From assembly GCF_030272615.1 (NCBI RefSeq), contig NC_081407.1, forward strand, positions 97,571,897 to 97,635,896: a DNA stretch of 64,000 nucleotides, read 5' to 3'. Below the pieces are notes generated by a model. That model was not told the origin of the DNA, ran no database searches, and was given only the letters and a program-made list of their open reading frames with translations. The DNA is from Cryptomeria japonica (taxonomy: Eukaryota; Streptophyta; Pinopsida; Cupressales; Cupressaceae). A program made the position numbers and the translations under genes. Shown here piece by piece: positions 32,547 to 45,535 of this stretch; the stretch's first letter is position 1, and each line of letters begins with the position of its first letter.

Positions 32547-33863
32547 ATGCAGATTACAGGAGACTCTGTGTGTGCATTGCTATGATTGGAGATCACAAGA
32601 GACAGATGCCAAACTGTACAATTTTTTCACATATAGAAAACATGAATCAAAATTATGGAGAGAGAACCAATATTCTTTGCAGATACAGAAACCTAATACT
32701 TTAAGGATAGACCTTCAGACACAATCATGTGTACAATGACCCCTAAAAGAATGTTGAATCATTGCAAATTTATGCAAATGCAGAGATGCTATCTGTATTG
32801 TCAGTGGGAAGATGATCTTGCAAATGTGGCACCCCTGTTTTTGTTTAAGTAACATAGACACATTAAAAAAAGAATGTAATAATTTCAAAAAAAATATCGG
32901 CATGTAATTGTACCGGAGTCCTAACCACATAACAAACCATGTGAAAGGATGTACCCATCTGGAAAACCAGGCTATTTGTCAATTATTCAACATAATAATT
33001 TAAAACTTTAGTCATTTGTGTCATGTCAATCCCTTGCCTAGTGACATTTGGTTTTTAAAGTACCAGAGCCAGTATAATTGCACAAAACTGTGAAAATAAT
33101 GCTGTACAATGTTAAGGTTTGTGAAGAAGAATTAAATGAGTTTAACACATGAAGATGGTCCAATCTCTACTAATCACTCTATGTGAAAATAGCTCTCGCA
33201 ATCATTGCATTTACAGCATCAGCAGCAGCTGGTATCCATTCAATACTAAATAATTCCGTCATGAAAGTTGCCACAAAGATAACTTCAGGAACAAGAAAAA
33301 TAAATAAACAAAAACTTAAAACCAACAAATAAATATAAAATTCATTTCACAATTCAAAATATCTCTATGTGAAGAAACAAATAGAGATCTAACACTAGGT
33401 ATTACAATAATATCATATATGAAAACAGCAATAGATAAAACCACATAACCAATGCCTTCATCAACAAAAATGATCCCACCACGTACAGTCCCCCCTGAAA
33501 CCATGGCAAGTGACTTACCTCAAGATTATGCACAAATTGTATCGTCTGTCAACAATGTCGTCAAGAAAAAATGGGCAGAGTTTGCAGGGAAATTATTTTG
33601 AAACTACCAAAGCAGAAATTTTCTTGAACTGAGACAAACCAAAACCAATCTCCCTAGGGCTACTGTCTCAATCTTTCACAATAAACAAAAAGTAGATCTA
33701 CAAATATCGGGGTTTTAGAGCTCGAGACAAGATTGTTGCGGCCTTTTAAAGGAAAATACTGGTTGCAACTAAAATTTGTTTTCAGGCGTGAGGCCATGAA
33801 TGCTTTCACTGCAAAGAAGTTGTTTTTCCCGGTGAAATCCGGTACAAAATATAGCCTGTTGTC
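32547..33863. other. Low-copy sequence with a possible minus-strand splice donor
   Basis: On the minus strand a stretch ending CATAATCTTGAG is followed by GTAAGT at about 33517-33522, a good donor. The next segment starts ATGGTTTCAGGG and stays open for 62 codons (33504-33316) without any recognised domain. It might be the 5' end of an unknown gene. Confidence 0.25.
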
Positions 33864-34300
33864 TAGAAATTAATTGAAAAAAATAAAGTGTATGTTTTTT
33901 AAGGTAATTATATAGCATTAATTATCTTTCTTTCTATTGTTTTCAGCCCAGCTCATTTCCTCATTTGCAAACTTAGGTTCTTGACTCTGCGCAATGATGA
34001 CTTTTTCATGAATTGCATTTTCATCCCTATTTCTTGAGGAAACTAATTTACAGAGTTCACAATCCTACGAGGGTAGAATTAGAAAAGAAACCATTTTTTT
34101 TATTTTCTTAAATTCTGTGACATACAGAATTGCGATTTTATAGAACAGATTCGTAATAGAATACATAATATCCATAAGTCGGTCTGCCTCTTTGAAGCCA
34201 AATTCTTGTTTACAGTTCACGCATTTTGTAACTAGGCCCGAACCAACGCAAACGAGAGCCGAGGAGAGAAGATTTTAAGATAGCCAGTAATGTAAAATAC

Positions 34301-34350
34301 GAAAATCAAATAATCATGAGTGCTAGGGTTGATGCGAAGGGTGTCTTCAT
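34301..34350 (-). pseudogene. Second TFB1-like copy, exon 1 relic
   Basis: The flanking sequence on both sides matches that of exon 1 at 27595-27675. Here the ATG is kept (34350-34348, MKTPFAST), but about 31 bp are missing from the middle, removing the conserved KDPGT segment and shifting the frame to a stop. The donor GTATTTT is retained. Confidence 0.65.
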
Positions 34351-36586
34351 GTTCAATACTCCTCCGACTGTACAAACCCTAAACACGATTCCTGCCTTCT
34401 AGCTTCTTATTTTGTGGAAATTCAAAAACCAGTGTAAAAACCGCATCACACGGTGGTTCTTATTGCCCAAACAAGCACTGGCTAAAACTTATTAGCCGAT
34501 AGGCTTTTATTATGCGGGCTCTGCCCGTCAGGAAGTGTCCCACGCTCGCCCAACTCCCGGCAAAATCTCACGCCCGATATTTTCTCATGCCAGGTTTCTA
34601 CCTGCCACCTTCCAGTTTTCAGTTGCCGTAATTGGAGGAAACAAAATGACGAAACCAGGTCAAGATATTTCATCAGAGTTTTTTGTTTACAATGCTTTTA
34701 CATCCTCGTCATACACGTTTTCGGCTTTACTTGCACTTCACGAAGTCGCGGTTTATAGTCTAGATGCAGCTACCATGGCGGTTTATTCTTTAATGAAGTC
34801 AGAACTTCTTCTCTATTCAAAATAAATCACATGATTGAACAATACAAACTAAGAATCCAACAAAAAAGAGGACAATATGTTAAAGATTTTGTCATTGTGA
34901 GTTTTCCCTTTGACTGATATGTTTTGTTTAAGGTAGAAATGAATTACTTACTGCAAAATATGGAGTCGACCTTCTGCTAATAGATACTCACATCTCTGGC
35001 AAAAAAATTCCTCTATAAATCCAATTCTTGTGCTTGAATCAGTGTAATGGATTCAAATAAACCCAATTCCTGTGCTTGAGTCAGTGTACGCTACAGTTAC
35101 TAGAACCGGACAAGGAATTATAATGTTGAAGAACGAATTTTGATATAATAAAAATCTTTAGAAGATGAATGCTAACGAAAAATAGAAAAATAGAAAAATA
35201 GAAAAATTGCAATATGGAAAAGTTTTGGAGAAACTCGAGATCCATGTGGTGTGATCGTGACTTGGATTGAATCAGTGATCTAAATACCACTCTGTGTAAT
35301 CTCAATATTATAACTTTAAATTTTTAGGGTGAAGGATTAAGGTTTATAGTTTGTTTATTAAAAAAAATATAAAACTTATAAATTATTCGTTTATTATTTA
35401 TTATTTAAAATATCATAGTTTTAATGTATTAAAATCTATTTGAAGACAAATATTGAATTATGTTTAAATTTTAATTAAATATTTATAAAAATAATTATTT
35501 ATAGTAATATTTATTGAAAAATTTAAATTATTTAATGTAATTTGTTATTATTGGTTTCTTAATTTCAATATATAGAATATTATTAGACTTATTTTTTATT
35601 TTTTAAATTCATATTTTCAATTATTAAAATAAAATACTATTCAATTTAATATAAGAATTTTAAATTAAATACATGAGAATTTTTGGTGAATGTAGAACAC
35701 TTACACAAAATTGACTTAAATCTATTTTAAATAGTAACCACTTTAATTTTCATTTTAATAAAGACACTTTTTTATATTTTATGATTTTGTACTCTCCAAT
35801 ATATTATTTAGAGTATATTTTACTATCAACATAACCATTGCACCTTGTTTTTTTTGGTGAAGTGTTATTAGTACTTGTGGTTAGGCTAGTACTATTGCAA
35901 TCGGTTGCTCTCCATTTTTGTTAACTCGTTATTATTCAATTGTTTCTCCACCATTAGAACTACAGATTTTTGGTTTTGATATATGTTTTAAAAATTTTAT
36001 AAAGTTAAGATGCATTATTTTTAAGTTTGTAAATGATAGAAATTATTATGACAAGAGGCATCTACAATGACATACAAATATCCGTAAACAAAAAATTAAT
36101 TTTGAATAAATTTGACGTGTAGATGACAGGTAAATGCTTGCATGTTTCAGTTTCTCTATAAGTATTCTTTTATTACTCTGAATAAAATAAAATCATTGCC
36201 ACTTGTCGAAATTGTTACATCTGTAATGAGAGTGAAAGAGTGCAGCATTATTAGCTCCATGTCCTTCTTGACAACTAATAAACATCATTAAAAGAGTGCA
36301 TCTGAATGAATTTTTTTAGGCAATTTTTTAAGTACATTAACATAATATTTGGTATGTTTAAATTTTCTTATGAAATTTATTTTAGACATCCACCAAACAA
36401 ATATTTAACAATTAATTTTGACTCTATATCTAAATCTTTTAAAGTTTTATATAAATAAATAAACATATATATAATATTAAAAACATAAACTAATAATATA
36501 ATTTTAGTTATCCTCCTATGTAATAAATTAATAATGTAGTACTAATATATATATAATAATAAATAGTAAATTTTAAAATTAAAAAA
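34351..36586. other. AT-rich intergenic sequence
   Basis: The first 130 bp continue the upstream part of the TFB1 duplication (to about 34480). A GC-richer stretch at about 34500-34780 could be a gene border, but nothing there is recognised. From 35300 to 36586 the sequence is extremely AT-rich with no features. Confidence 0.4.
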
Positions 36587-38569
36587 ATGGCTCTGCAATC
36601 TGGCAAACATGCGAATGACCAAGCAAGCGATGGGGGGAGAAGACACGTTGGGGTCGCCTCAACATCTGGTAGAGTTTCCCCTCTGCAGGAACAACCTTGG
36701 GAAATTGTGAAGAGTAAGCAAACCATAAGGGCAGAAAGGTGATGGGCTGCTAAGGTGGCCATAGACTCTGCATATCGATACCCCGGCAAACATCGTCCAT
36801 ACCAAGGCAGGAACTGGGAAATGGCTGGCAATCATCCATATGATAGGGAAGTCTCTGCACATAACCACCCATGGCATGTGGTAGTGGGAAAGAGAGAAGC
36901 TAGGGTAGAGAAGAGGGAAGCCAGGGCGATGGATCAACCAAAAATGTGGGTGATTCCCATCACCTCTCAAATTCCCAATTACACCACCAAGGCAAATAAG
37001 ATACCGCTGGGCTCTCGAACAAATAATTCAGGCCCTGGATAGCCCATCCGAAAGCCACAGCAGAATACACACCCACTTACAAATAGAACTGAGGGTTGTG
37101 TTAGACCCGTGAAGGATGGAGGAAGGGCACTATCATTTCATGGCCCTAAATTCGCGAAATCAGTTCCGGTCTCGAAGCGAGGAAACTCACCATACAAGGT
37201 TGTAAGAAATGAGGATGCCCTAGCAGCAACAAATCTCGACCCAGAGCCCATCGAAATCACATACCCTGTAGAAGCAAAGGAATTAAGCAAGTATTGCAAA
37301 GGGCACAGTCTCTTTGCAAAATGGGGAGGGAACAATCAGCCACTCGAAGAAATTGTGGAATGGTGGAAAACAAAATTCCATGGCCAAGTAAGTATAACAG
37401 CCCTAGTAAACAACTTTATATACATTGAATGCCATGATAAATCTATGAAGGCCAAACTTCTGCATGAAGATTATGTTTTTTACAAAGGCATAAATTTTAA
37501 CTTCATTAATTGGCAACCGAAATTTGATGCTAATAGTTTTGAATTTGAAATGGAATCAATATGGATAGAAATCCACAATGTTCCTGTAGAATTAATTCAT
37601 GCTAAAATCCTTATAGAAATTAGGGATAGTCTGGGCAAATTCATAGCTGTCGAAAAAAACTGGTTGGATAGTTCAGACATAAAAATGCTAATAGAATTAA
37701 ACAAAGCTAAGGGAGACCTAAAAAATATAATCTTAGAAAAAATCCATGCCATATATACTCTAAAACCGGTATGGTATAATGGACCAGTAGCAGAACATTT
37801 GGTTTTCTGCAAGAGGTCAAACCATAATTTACGGAAGCCGCAAGCAACAGTCTGGGATAAAATTGTAGCTTCAAATGATAAATTAGACATACAATTTAAT
37901 GATAACAGGGGTGGCTTTATTATAAACACCGGTCAACAAATGATTGATACTACCTCAACTCCACCTCCTATCCCAGTCTTGGGTAACAATCATGATAGAA
38001 CCCTAGAAACTCAGGCTCATAATAATGAAGAGCAAATCCAAGCAGAACTGAACAATATTATAGAAAACCTAATGGGGAAATAGCTAAAGAATATGTAGAT
38101 GAAATACACATCGATACCCCAACAAATTTGGCAAAAAATGATAACATCCCCATTATAGAACAGGTTCAATCCCCCCCCCCCCCCCAAAAAAAAAAAAACA
38201 CCCCTACTGATCGTCAACCCTAATGAGGAGGCCCAAGAAGATATAACCACAACCTACACCACTCTGGAGGATTCCTCTGTTGTGAAAGGGTTGAATGCAA
38301 ATGAGGAAAGAGATTTTATTGTCAAGGAACTAATCAATATGCAGGTAACGGATAATAACAAAATAGTAGACAACAACCTAACCAATCCACAAAACAGAGG
38401 TATCCTCCGGACAGGAAGTGAGAGACCAACTCCTAATTGTGGAAAATCTATCAGCAACAAAAGAGGTAGGAAGTCTTTTTTAGACAAAAGAAAGATGGAC
38501 GGGGATGCGGAGGGGCAGGCCAAAATAACAACACTATTGGGGCAAGGAAAATCTCCCCATCCCCTATAA
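36587..38569 (+). pseudogene. LINE ORF1 (DUF4283-like RNA-binding protein)
   Basis: One frame runs from ATG 36587 to 38083, broken by TGA (36740-36742) and TAG (37040-37042). The region 37250-37800 matches the pattern of DUF4283 proteins (SLFAKWGG, FHGQVSITAL, IWIEIHNVPVEL, GKFIAVEK). The usual CCHC zinc knuckle after it is reduced to FCKRSNHN. A frameshift near 38070 leads into a low-complexity tail (C and A homopolymers at 38170-38200, then a basic KRGRKSFLDKRK stretch) that ends about 38569, overlapping the ORF2 start. Confidence 0.75.
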
Positions 38570-41500
38570 GAGGTATAAACATACTTACTTGGAATGTTAG
38601 GGGTTTGGGAGCCCCTAATAAACAGAGATTAATTAAGAGAAGTATACTAAAATCTGCCATGGATATAGTTTTGATACAAGAAACAAAACTAAGCAAGACT
38701 GATATAAATAATTTTAGCAGAAAATTCACCCAATGGCAAATAGAAGCTATGGAATCTACAGGGGCATCGGGGGGACTAGGTATAATGTGGAGAAAAAGTA
38801 CAGTTGCATTCACATGCCAAACCAAAATGCAAAATTGGATGGCTGGCAAAGTTAGAACCCTTAGTCTAAACCTTGAGTTTATAATTGTTAATGTTTACGA
38901 CCCAATTCCAATAGAAAAGAAGAGATTAGTGTGGCAGGAAATTGAACACTACTTAAATATGCAGGATGAAAAACACATCATTATAGGTGATGACTTCAAC
39001 ACTATCTTATACTCATCAAATAAAAGCGGTGGTATAACAACCATTAAAAAATCACAAAGAGACTTCGTTAACTGGATAAACAACAATAACTTATTCGAAA
39101 TTAAAATAAAGACTGGTTTCCACACATGGAATAATAGGAGAAAATATTTTTCTAACATCGTAGAAACACTCGATAGATTATTCTTTAAAGGAGATCTAAC
39201 CGATTTCCATACAGAACTATAAACTACAATATTACCTTGGTTAGGCTCTGATCACTACTTGGTACGCTTAGAACTTGTGGGGGAAACAAAGCAAACGGGG
39301 TATCCCTTCAAGTTCGAAAGAATGTGGTTTACACATGAAGACTTCCTCTCCAACATACAAAAATGGTGGAAGGATAGTATCTTTATAGGATCAAAAATAT
39401 ATTGTTTGGTGTCTAAGCTGAAAGAGATTAAGCACGAGATAGATTAAGCATAAGATATTAGATTGGAACAAAGAGAAATTTAAAAACATATTTGAGGAAA
39501 AGTCAAGAATTGAGAATGAACTGGAGACAATAAACACTGATGTGATGCAAAACGGGATGACCTCTGAGACATATGAAGCTAAGAAAAGGCTCCTATGTGA
39601 ATATGAAGGCATTCATGCCAGAGAAGAGATATACTGGAAACAGAAATCTCGAGAATCATGGTTAGAAGATGGGGATCCAAACCAAATTCTTTCACAACAG
39701 TGTTAAAATTAAAAGAGAAGCAAACAAAATCACCCAAATCACCAATGACAGTGATCAAATCATAATGGATCAAGATCTGATTGCAAAAGATGCAATTGTG
39801 TATTTTGAAAATATCCTTAATAACTGAGAACACTCAGATCTCCCTAACAATAGAATCTTAACAAATAACATACCCAAACTAATAACAGAGGATGACAATA
39901 AAATTTTAAACTCCAAAATCACTCACGAAGAAGTTAAAATAGCTCTGGCACAATTTCACGGAGACAAATCCCTTGGTTCGGATGGCTTCCTTGCTAGTTT
40001 CTTTCAAAAATGTTCCCACATCTTAGGGGACGAGGTAACTAATGCCTTGGAATCTGCCCACAATCCAGGGAGATTCCTAAAAGAAATTAATAACACCTTT
40101 TTGGCCTTAATCCCAAAGAAAGAGAACCCCTCAAAATGGGATGAGTTCCGACCCATTTCTCTATGCAACATGATCTACAAGCTACTAGTTAAAGTCATGG
40201 CTAATAGATTAAAAAAATTACTGCCTATCATAATATCATAAGAACAAATAGGCTTTGTACCCAATAGATCAATTTTAGACGGGATTATTATTGTCCAAGA
40301 AGCCATACACTCCTGCCAGAACCAGGGGCAGCCTAATATGCTGCTAAAATTAGACATTAAAAAGGCTTATGACAAAGTGGACCGGTACTTCCTATGCAGC
40401 TGCATGAAGGCCTTTGGCTTTAACAAACAATGGATAAATTGGATTTACTTATGTATATCAAACCCTAGGTTCTCTATCTTACTAAACAGGAAATCGGAAG
40501 GCTTCTTTGAAGCCTCCAGAGGACTCAAACAAGGGGATCCTTTATCCCCATTCTTATTTATGATAATGTCTGAAGCCCTTGGTAGGAGTATGGAGGCATC
40601 ACAGAGGTCCAACAAACTATCGGGAATTCAGATCACGAGTGGAGTAGACCCATGCACCCATCAATAGTTTGCGGATGACATAATAATTTTGGGAAAAGGA
40701 TAGCTAAAGGAAGCTAAGGAAATTAAAAACATATTACAATCTTATGGGTTGGCCTCAGGAGAGATGGTAAACAAAGAGAAATCATAAATATTCTTCTTTA
40801 AAACGTAACCACAGGAGGAATACAGGATAGCTTTGTATCTAGGATACAAAATAGGACATCTACCACTAACATATTTAGGGATGCCCCTAGACAAAGGCAG
40901 CAGAACGAATAAACTTTGGGACCCCCTGATTGAAAAAGTGAGAAAGAAGCTGTCATCCTGGAAATCCTTATGGCTGACAGGGGCAGGAAGACTAACCCTC
41001 ATAAAAATAGTATTAACAGCAATGCCTATCTACCTTCTATCTTGTATACCACTCCCAAAGGGACATATAAAAAACTAACTCAAATAATGAGAGATTTCTA
41101 CTGGAATGGTGTAGAAGATAAAAACAAAATGAAACTAATATCATGAAAAAAGATATGTCATGAAAAGAGAGATGGAGGCACGGGAATAAGAAAATTACTA
41201 TGGCAAAATATGGCTTCAGGGGCAAAATTGGCATGGAGAATATACACATCCTCAGAAGCAAAATGGACCAAAATCCTTAGGAGCAAATACATGTCACAAA
41301 ATCAGAGAGAGGCAGTATTTAGGGAAACAAATCCTCCCAAGGGATCTAGAATCTAGAACTTTATAAGAGAAAGTCGATCACTCATAGTGAACCACCTATC
41401 CTGAGATATTCATGATGGCAAAACAACCTTGTTCTAGGAGGATTCCTGGGGTGGCTACCCCTCGATTGACGGTCTAATGAACACAACTGACATTAAAAAC

Positions 41501-42838
41501 CAAATGAAATCTTTAAGGGGGAACCATGTAAAGGATTATATGACACTGGCACCCGAATCGACAATGGGATGGACATGGAAGAACATGTCCCCATTCTTAG
41601 TGGACAACAAAGACCAAGAATTGCTGAAAATTCTAGAGGGCAAAATAATAATACTCAAACCTAGGTCGGATGAGCTTATATGGTCAAAATAAAAGAATGA
41701 ACAATACAACTACAAAGATGGCTTTAGAACCATATATGATGAGGCAAACATTATCAAAGACTACACTCCTCACACAATTTGTTGGGACAAATTTGGACTC
41801 CCAAAAGTTGGCTTCTTTGCTTGGGCGGCATTTTAGGAGAAAGTACTTACTGCAGAACAATTTAAACTTAGAGATTTTGAAGGGCCCTCAATTTGTGTCT
41901 TATGCAAGAAAGATGAGGAAACAAATGACCACATATTCACAACCTGTAGCTACACACAAAGATGTTGGTATTGGTTGATGGCACAATTAGGCTGGTCAGG
42001 TGCCATCATCCCTCACCTAAAGGATTGGCTCAGAAATTGGCCATTAATCAAAAGGAATAGCATCTTCCATAATCTATGGATATGCAGTCCAGCAATAGTA
42101 ATCTGGGAGGTTTGGAAGGAGAGAAATGGGAGAATCTTTCAAGAAAAAGAAATGAAGGCAGAAATCCTGATAGCAAAAATAGAAGCCTCCATCACATAAA
42201 CCTCCAATAATAGGAATATGATCATTCCACAACATGATAAGACATTTACAGAGTGGGATAACTATATCAGAAATTAGTGGAAGGGGATCAAAATTCCCCC
42301 TTTCTTTGGGAAAGGGAACAAAGATAAATCTGAGGATAGAAAAGCATGCAAATGGGTGCCCCAGTTTGGATGGTGCAAACTCAATTTTGATATAGCATCC
42401 AGAGGAAATCCAGGGGAGGCAGGGGTGGGATGTATAATTCACTCACATGAAGGGATATGTATTGGATCGAGCTCCCAATATCTTGGACATGGCACAAACA
42501 ATAAGGCAGAACTATTGAGCCTAATAGAAGGTTTAAACTTATGCGAACAATTGAAAATATCCAAATTAGAAATAGAAGGGGATTCAACTATTATTGTTAA
42601 TGCAATAAGGACTAGGACAATGCCAAATTGGAAGCTCAAAAGCTTATTGGATAGAGCTCTATCGCTATTAGGAAGCTTCTCAGATTACACGATCAATCAC
42701 ATCTACAGGGAAGCAAACACATTGGCCGATAAGTTAGCCAATTTAGGGGCAGATGGAATAAACAAAACTACATCATCAACACACAAGCAGTCAGAAATGG
42801 ATACTCATACACAAACAGAAATTAAGACAGAATCCTAG
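38566..42838 (+). pseudogene. LINE ORF2: endonuclease, reverse transcriptase, RNase H
   Basis: The endonuclease (about 38575-39270) shows ILTWNVRGLG, IQETKLS, GDDFNTI, LDRLFF and SDHYLV, the residues that form an APE-type active site. Reverse transcriptase (about 39880-41100) shows PISLCNMIYKLL, LKLDIKKAYDKV, GLKQGDPLSPFLF and the catalytic FADDIII near 40670, directly after a stop. RNase H (42356-42838) shows FDIASRGNPG, NNKAELLSL, EGDSTIIV and REANTLADKLA. The pieces lie in three different frames with more than ten stops, so the element is inactive. Confidence 0.88.
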
Positions 42839-42841
42839 TAA

Positions 42842-43760
42842 CAGTATATTCACAACACATTTACATGTAGAATGGAAGGTATATATAGGTTAATGCGCAA
42901 ATAAAGATATACATGTATGTATACAGGTGTATTTATATAATTATATGTGTACATGTGCATATATATGAGAAGAGGCATATATGGATGCACATATGCATAT
43001 ATAACTATATATACAGGTATATACGGACATAGATATAGTTATAAGCGCATGCAATCACATATATACCCATCAATAGTATCCTGAGAGCAGAGACTACTCC
43101 CTTCTATAGGCACAAACGAACATAAACTAGGTATAGTGGCAGGCACTTAGGATTTAATGCAGACAAGAATATGTCAAAATGGCATACAACTCATACACGG
43201 ATAGAAACATATTCACACTCACATAGAGATATACATAAAAATCTAAAGATATAGACATATATATACTCAGAGGCAAAAGATGCAAAACATGACTTGAATC
43301 CTTAGCAAAATGAAGACACTAGAATATAAAACAAATAAAAAATAAATGATAGAGGAATCAACAATCTCAAAACCAATACAACATGACAAAACTGAGATGG
43401 CACCTTCGCAGATTTGACAAATACACACATGCTCATCTGCAATACATATAGCAGGATAAAATATATACTTACATGCATATATATGCACATATATACAGAT
43501 ATACAAGTATGGATATAGATATATATATGCATACGCATATATATATGTATATGCATATATGTATATTTGTAGATATATGCATATGAGTGCATATACGTAT
43601 ACATAACCACATAAATATAAATGCATAAATACATATACATACATGCATACTCGAGCATGGATAAAAATTGAAACGAACAAATATATACCTACATAGGAAT
43701 ATAGATATATTTGCCCACACACACACACACACACACACACATGTATAGTATATAAAAATG
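42842..43760. repeat. Cryptic ATACAT-type microsatellite region in the LINE tail
   Basis: More than 800 bp consist largely of alternating purine-pyrimidine words (ATATACATGTAT, GCATATATAT), ending in a pure (CA)n run at about 43713-43741. Minus-strand open frames (43267-43816) are translations of this repeat and not genes. Confidence 0.8.
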
Positions 43761-44040
43761 ATGAAACACAACCACAAATCATCATGAAAATATTGCTCGA
43801 TTGTTTGAGCAATCATGCACTAACAAAGCTAGGGAGTAAGGCAAATCAATAATCATCACTCCCGCAGTCATACAATAGGACATTTTGGGGGAAGGGAATA
43901 TGTCAGAATTATCAGCAAGCAATCATACAACATAGTGAAAGACAGATAGGTAAACTTCATGTGACTAGCCTAGCACAATCGGGGTCACAATTTGTAATAC
44001 CGACTCTATCGGTTGCCATAACTAGTATATCTCTGCATAG

Positions 44041-44691
44041 GTGTACACCACTTGGCTCTACCTAAAAATGGATTCTGGTATTTGTCTCTGCCCTGAGAAG
44101 CGTGAAATGTCCTTCATAGGAGAAATTTCTAACAAGAGATGGTCGGTTATCCTGAAAATGGAGGATGATTTGGTTATACATGCGACCAAAAGGATTCTAG
44201 GTGATGAGATATTCCTTTTAGAACATAGGAAAAGAGTTAACAGTAACAACCTAGCAGGGTTTGCAGTGATTTTACTTATAATAGAAGAAGGAAAAGCAGT
44301 AACAGTCACATTATGCAAGTTAATTTTCAAAGAAGAATACTTGGGTAACCTAGAAATGGCAATAAAATGTGTGGATGACAATCTACAAACACCTTACTCG
44401 GAAGATTACTCCAAAGTGGCGAAAGCCATTGATAAGGGGGAGGTACTTAATGTAGAATTCAAAAGGCCTATGCACAGTAACAAGGACCAAAGACTTTGTA
44501 GCCAAAGACAAACAAAGATTGTAAGAAGCATTGCATTCCTTAAGCAATGACTTGGAGTGGTCAAAGAACCGAAAGGGGAATGGTGGGTGAGTTATATGGT
44601 AGAAGAAGGATGGACACCATTCCAGGATGATGACCCCACCGAATCACAGGCCTTTGGTATGGAAGCTACAGATGACAGGGAAGAATATTAA
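44041..44691 (+). pseudogene. Third reading frame in the LINE 3' region, unknown protein
   Basis: An open frame runs from about 44041 (first ATG 44068) to TGA 44548-44550 and continues in the same frame to TAA 44689-44691, about 215 codons with one internal stop. The composition is protein-like, with patches such as NKRWSVILKMEDDLVIHATK and KGEWWVSYMVEEGW. It has no transmembrane segment and matches no family I recognise. It lies between ORF2 and the presumed LINE 3' end. It could be a third LINE ORF, a captured gene, or a separate relic. Confidence 0.4.
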
Positions 44692-45454
44692 GCTCCAGTT
44701 ACATAGTTTTTTGCTATTACTATTATAATAAATCTTATACATAGAGAGATAGGATCTGCAGTTAGCCCATGGTACATAGTGAATTTTTTTTAATTTTTTT
44801 TTCTTTGATATAATATGCATAGCGAAGGGTAAGATACTCATTGTATGACAATATCAAAATATAGTTAAAACAATACTTAAATAAGACATAAATCTTGATT
44901 ATCACAGTAAGAATCTAAAGTGCAAGCTAGAGAGGTTGTGGTAGTATCAATCCTTTGCTGACCAATGCTTTCACTTCTGATAATTATTGTATACTGGGTA
45001 ATCTTTCAAAGCAGGACAAACAATTTCTGATGTTGACCTATTTTGAAAGAAACCTAGTCTAGAATAACGGAAGGGGAGAGTATACAGAAATAGTATTGGC
45101 TTTATTCTTCTCTTGACACTAACAGTTAACATAGTGGTTTTGCAGAAGAAGGTTTCGAAAATCTGTTTTGCAGGAGAAGGTTTTAAAAATTTGTTTTGCA
45201 GGATTAACAGAAGGTGACTAATATGGCAACAGGGAACTTGGAAAGTTGGACATAAATACACTATCCCATGTAAATCAAAGATTCTCCATATGAAGGGCTT
45301 TTTGGTAAGCCAGAATGTAGAACATATAAAAGGTCAAATGTAATTTAAATGTTATTAGTTTGACTGGACCGATGGTCCTGGGCAAGGCCGAAGGTTTTCT
45401 CCTCTCCGCTCTTTCCTACTGATGCCCGTACTGAGCAGAGATTGTAACATTCTT

Positions 45455-45485
45455 TATCAATAAAATACGGCTTAGGCCTTTTCTC
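45455..45485 (+). terminator. LINE 3' end with polyadenylation signal
   Basis: ATCAATAAAATACGGCTTAG contains AATAAA and resembles the 3' ends of plant L1 elements. It is followed by a (TA)n tail in place of poly(A). Confidence 0.55.

Positions 45486-45486
<1 letters not shown>

Positions 45487-45532
<46 letters not shown>
45487..45532. repeat. (TA)n microsatellite
   Basis: A pure TA run of about 45 bp directly follows the LINE 3' end. Confidence 0.95.

Positions 45533-45535
<3 letters not shown>

Larger units (their letters stand above)
28252..33863. other. 5.6-kb insertion in the intron of the second TFB1-like copy
   Basis: Similarity to intron 1 of the other copy stops after about 28250 and resumes at about 33864, with CTAG at both break points. 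The inserted material includes a solo LTR, a hAT-like element and a tandem duplication. It may have accumulated in several steps. No terminal repeats define the whole block as one element. Confidence 0.5.
36587..45490 (+). mobile_element. L1-type LINE, degenerate, with RNase H
   Basis: An ORF1 with a DUF4283-like region is followed by ORF2 with endonuclease, reverse transcriptase and C-terminal RNase H, the layout of plant L1 elements. The 3' end is marked by AATAAAATACGGCTTAGGCC (about 45461-45480) and a (TA)n tail. Many frameshifts and stops are present. The start is taken at the ORF1 ATG, since AT-rich sequence before it hides any 5' leader. No target-site duplication could be fixed because the flanks are AT-rich. 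Everything from 42842 to 45490 would be an unusually long 3' region. Confidence 0.8.

Noticed and set aside
43267-43816. Minus-strand frames rich in Tyr, Ile, Cys, Val and Met
   Set aside because: They are translations of the ATACAT/CA microsatellite region.
36587-45490. A bacterial-style defence or metabolic gene system
   Set aside because: Codon use, splice sites, LTRs and LINE domains are all plant nuclear. No operon-like gene cluster exists in the window.
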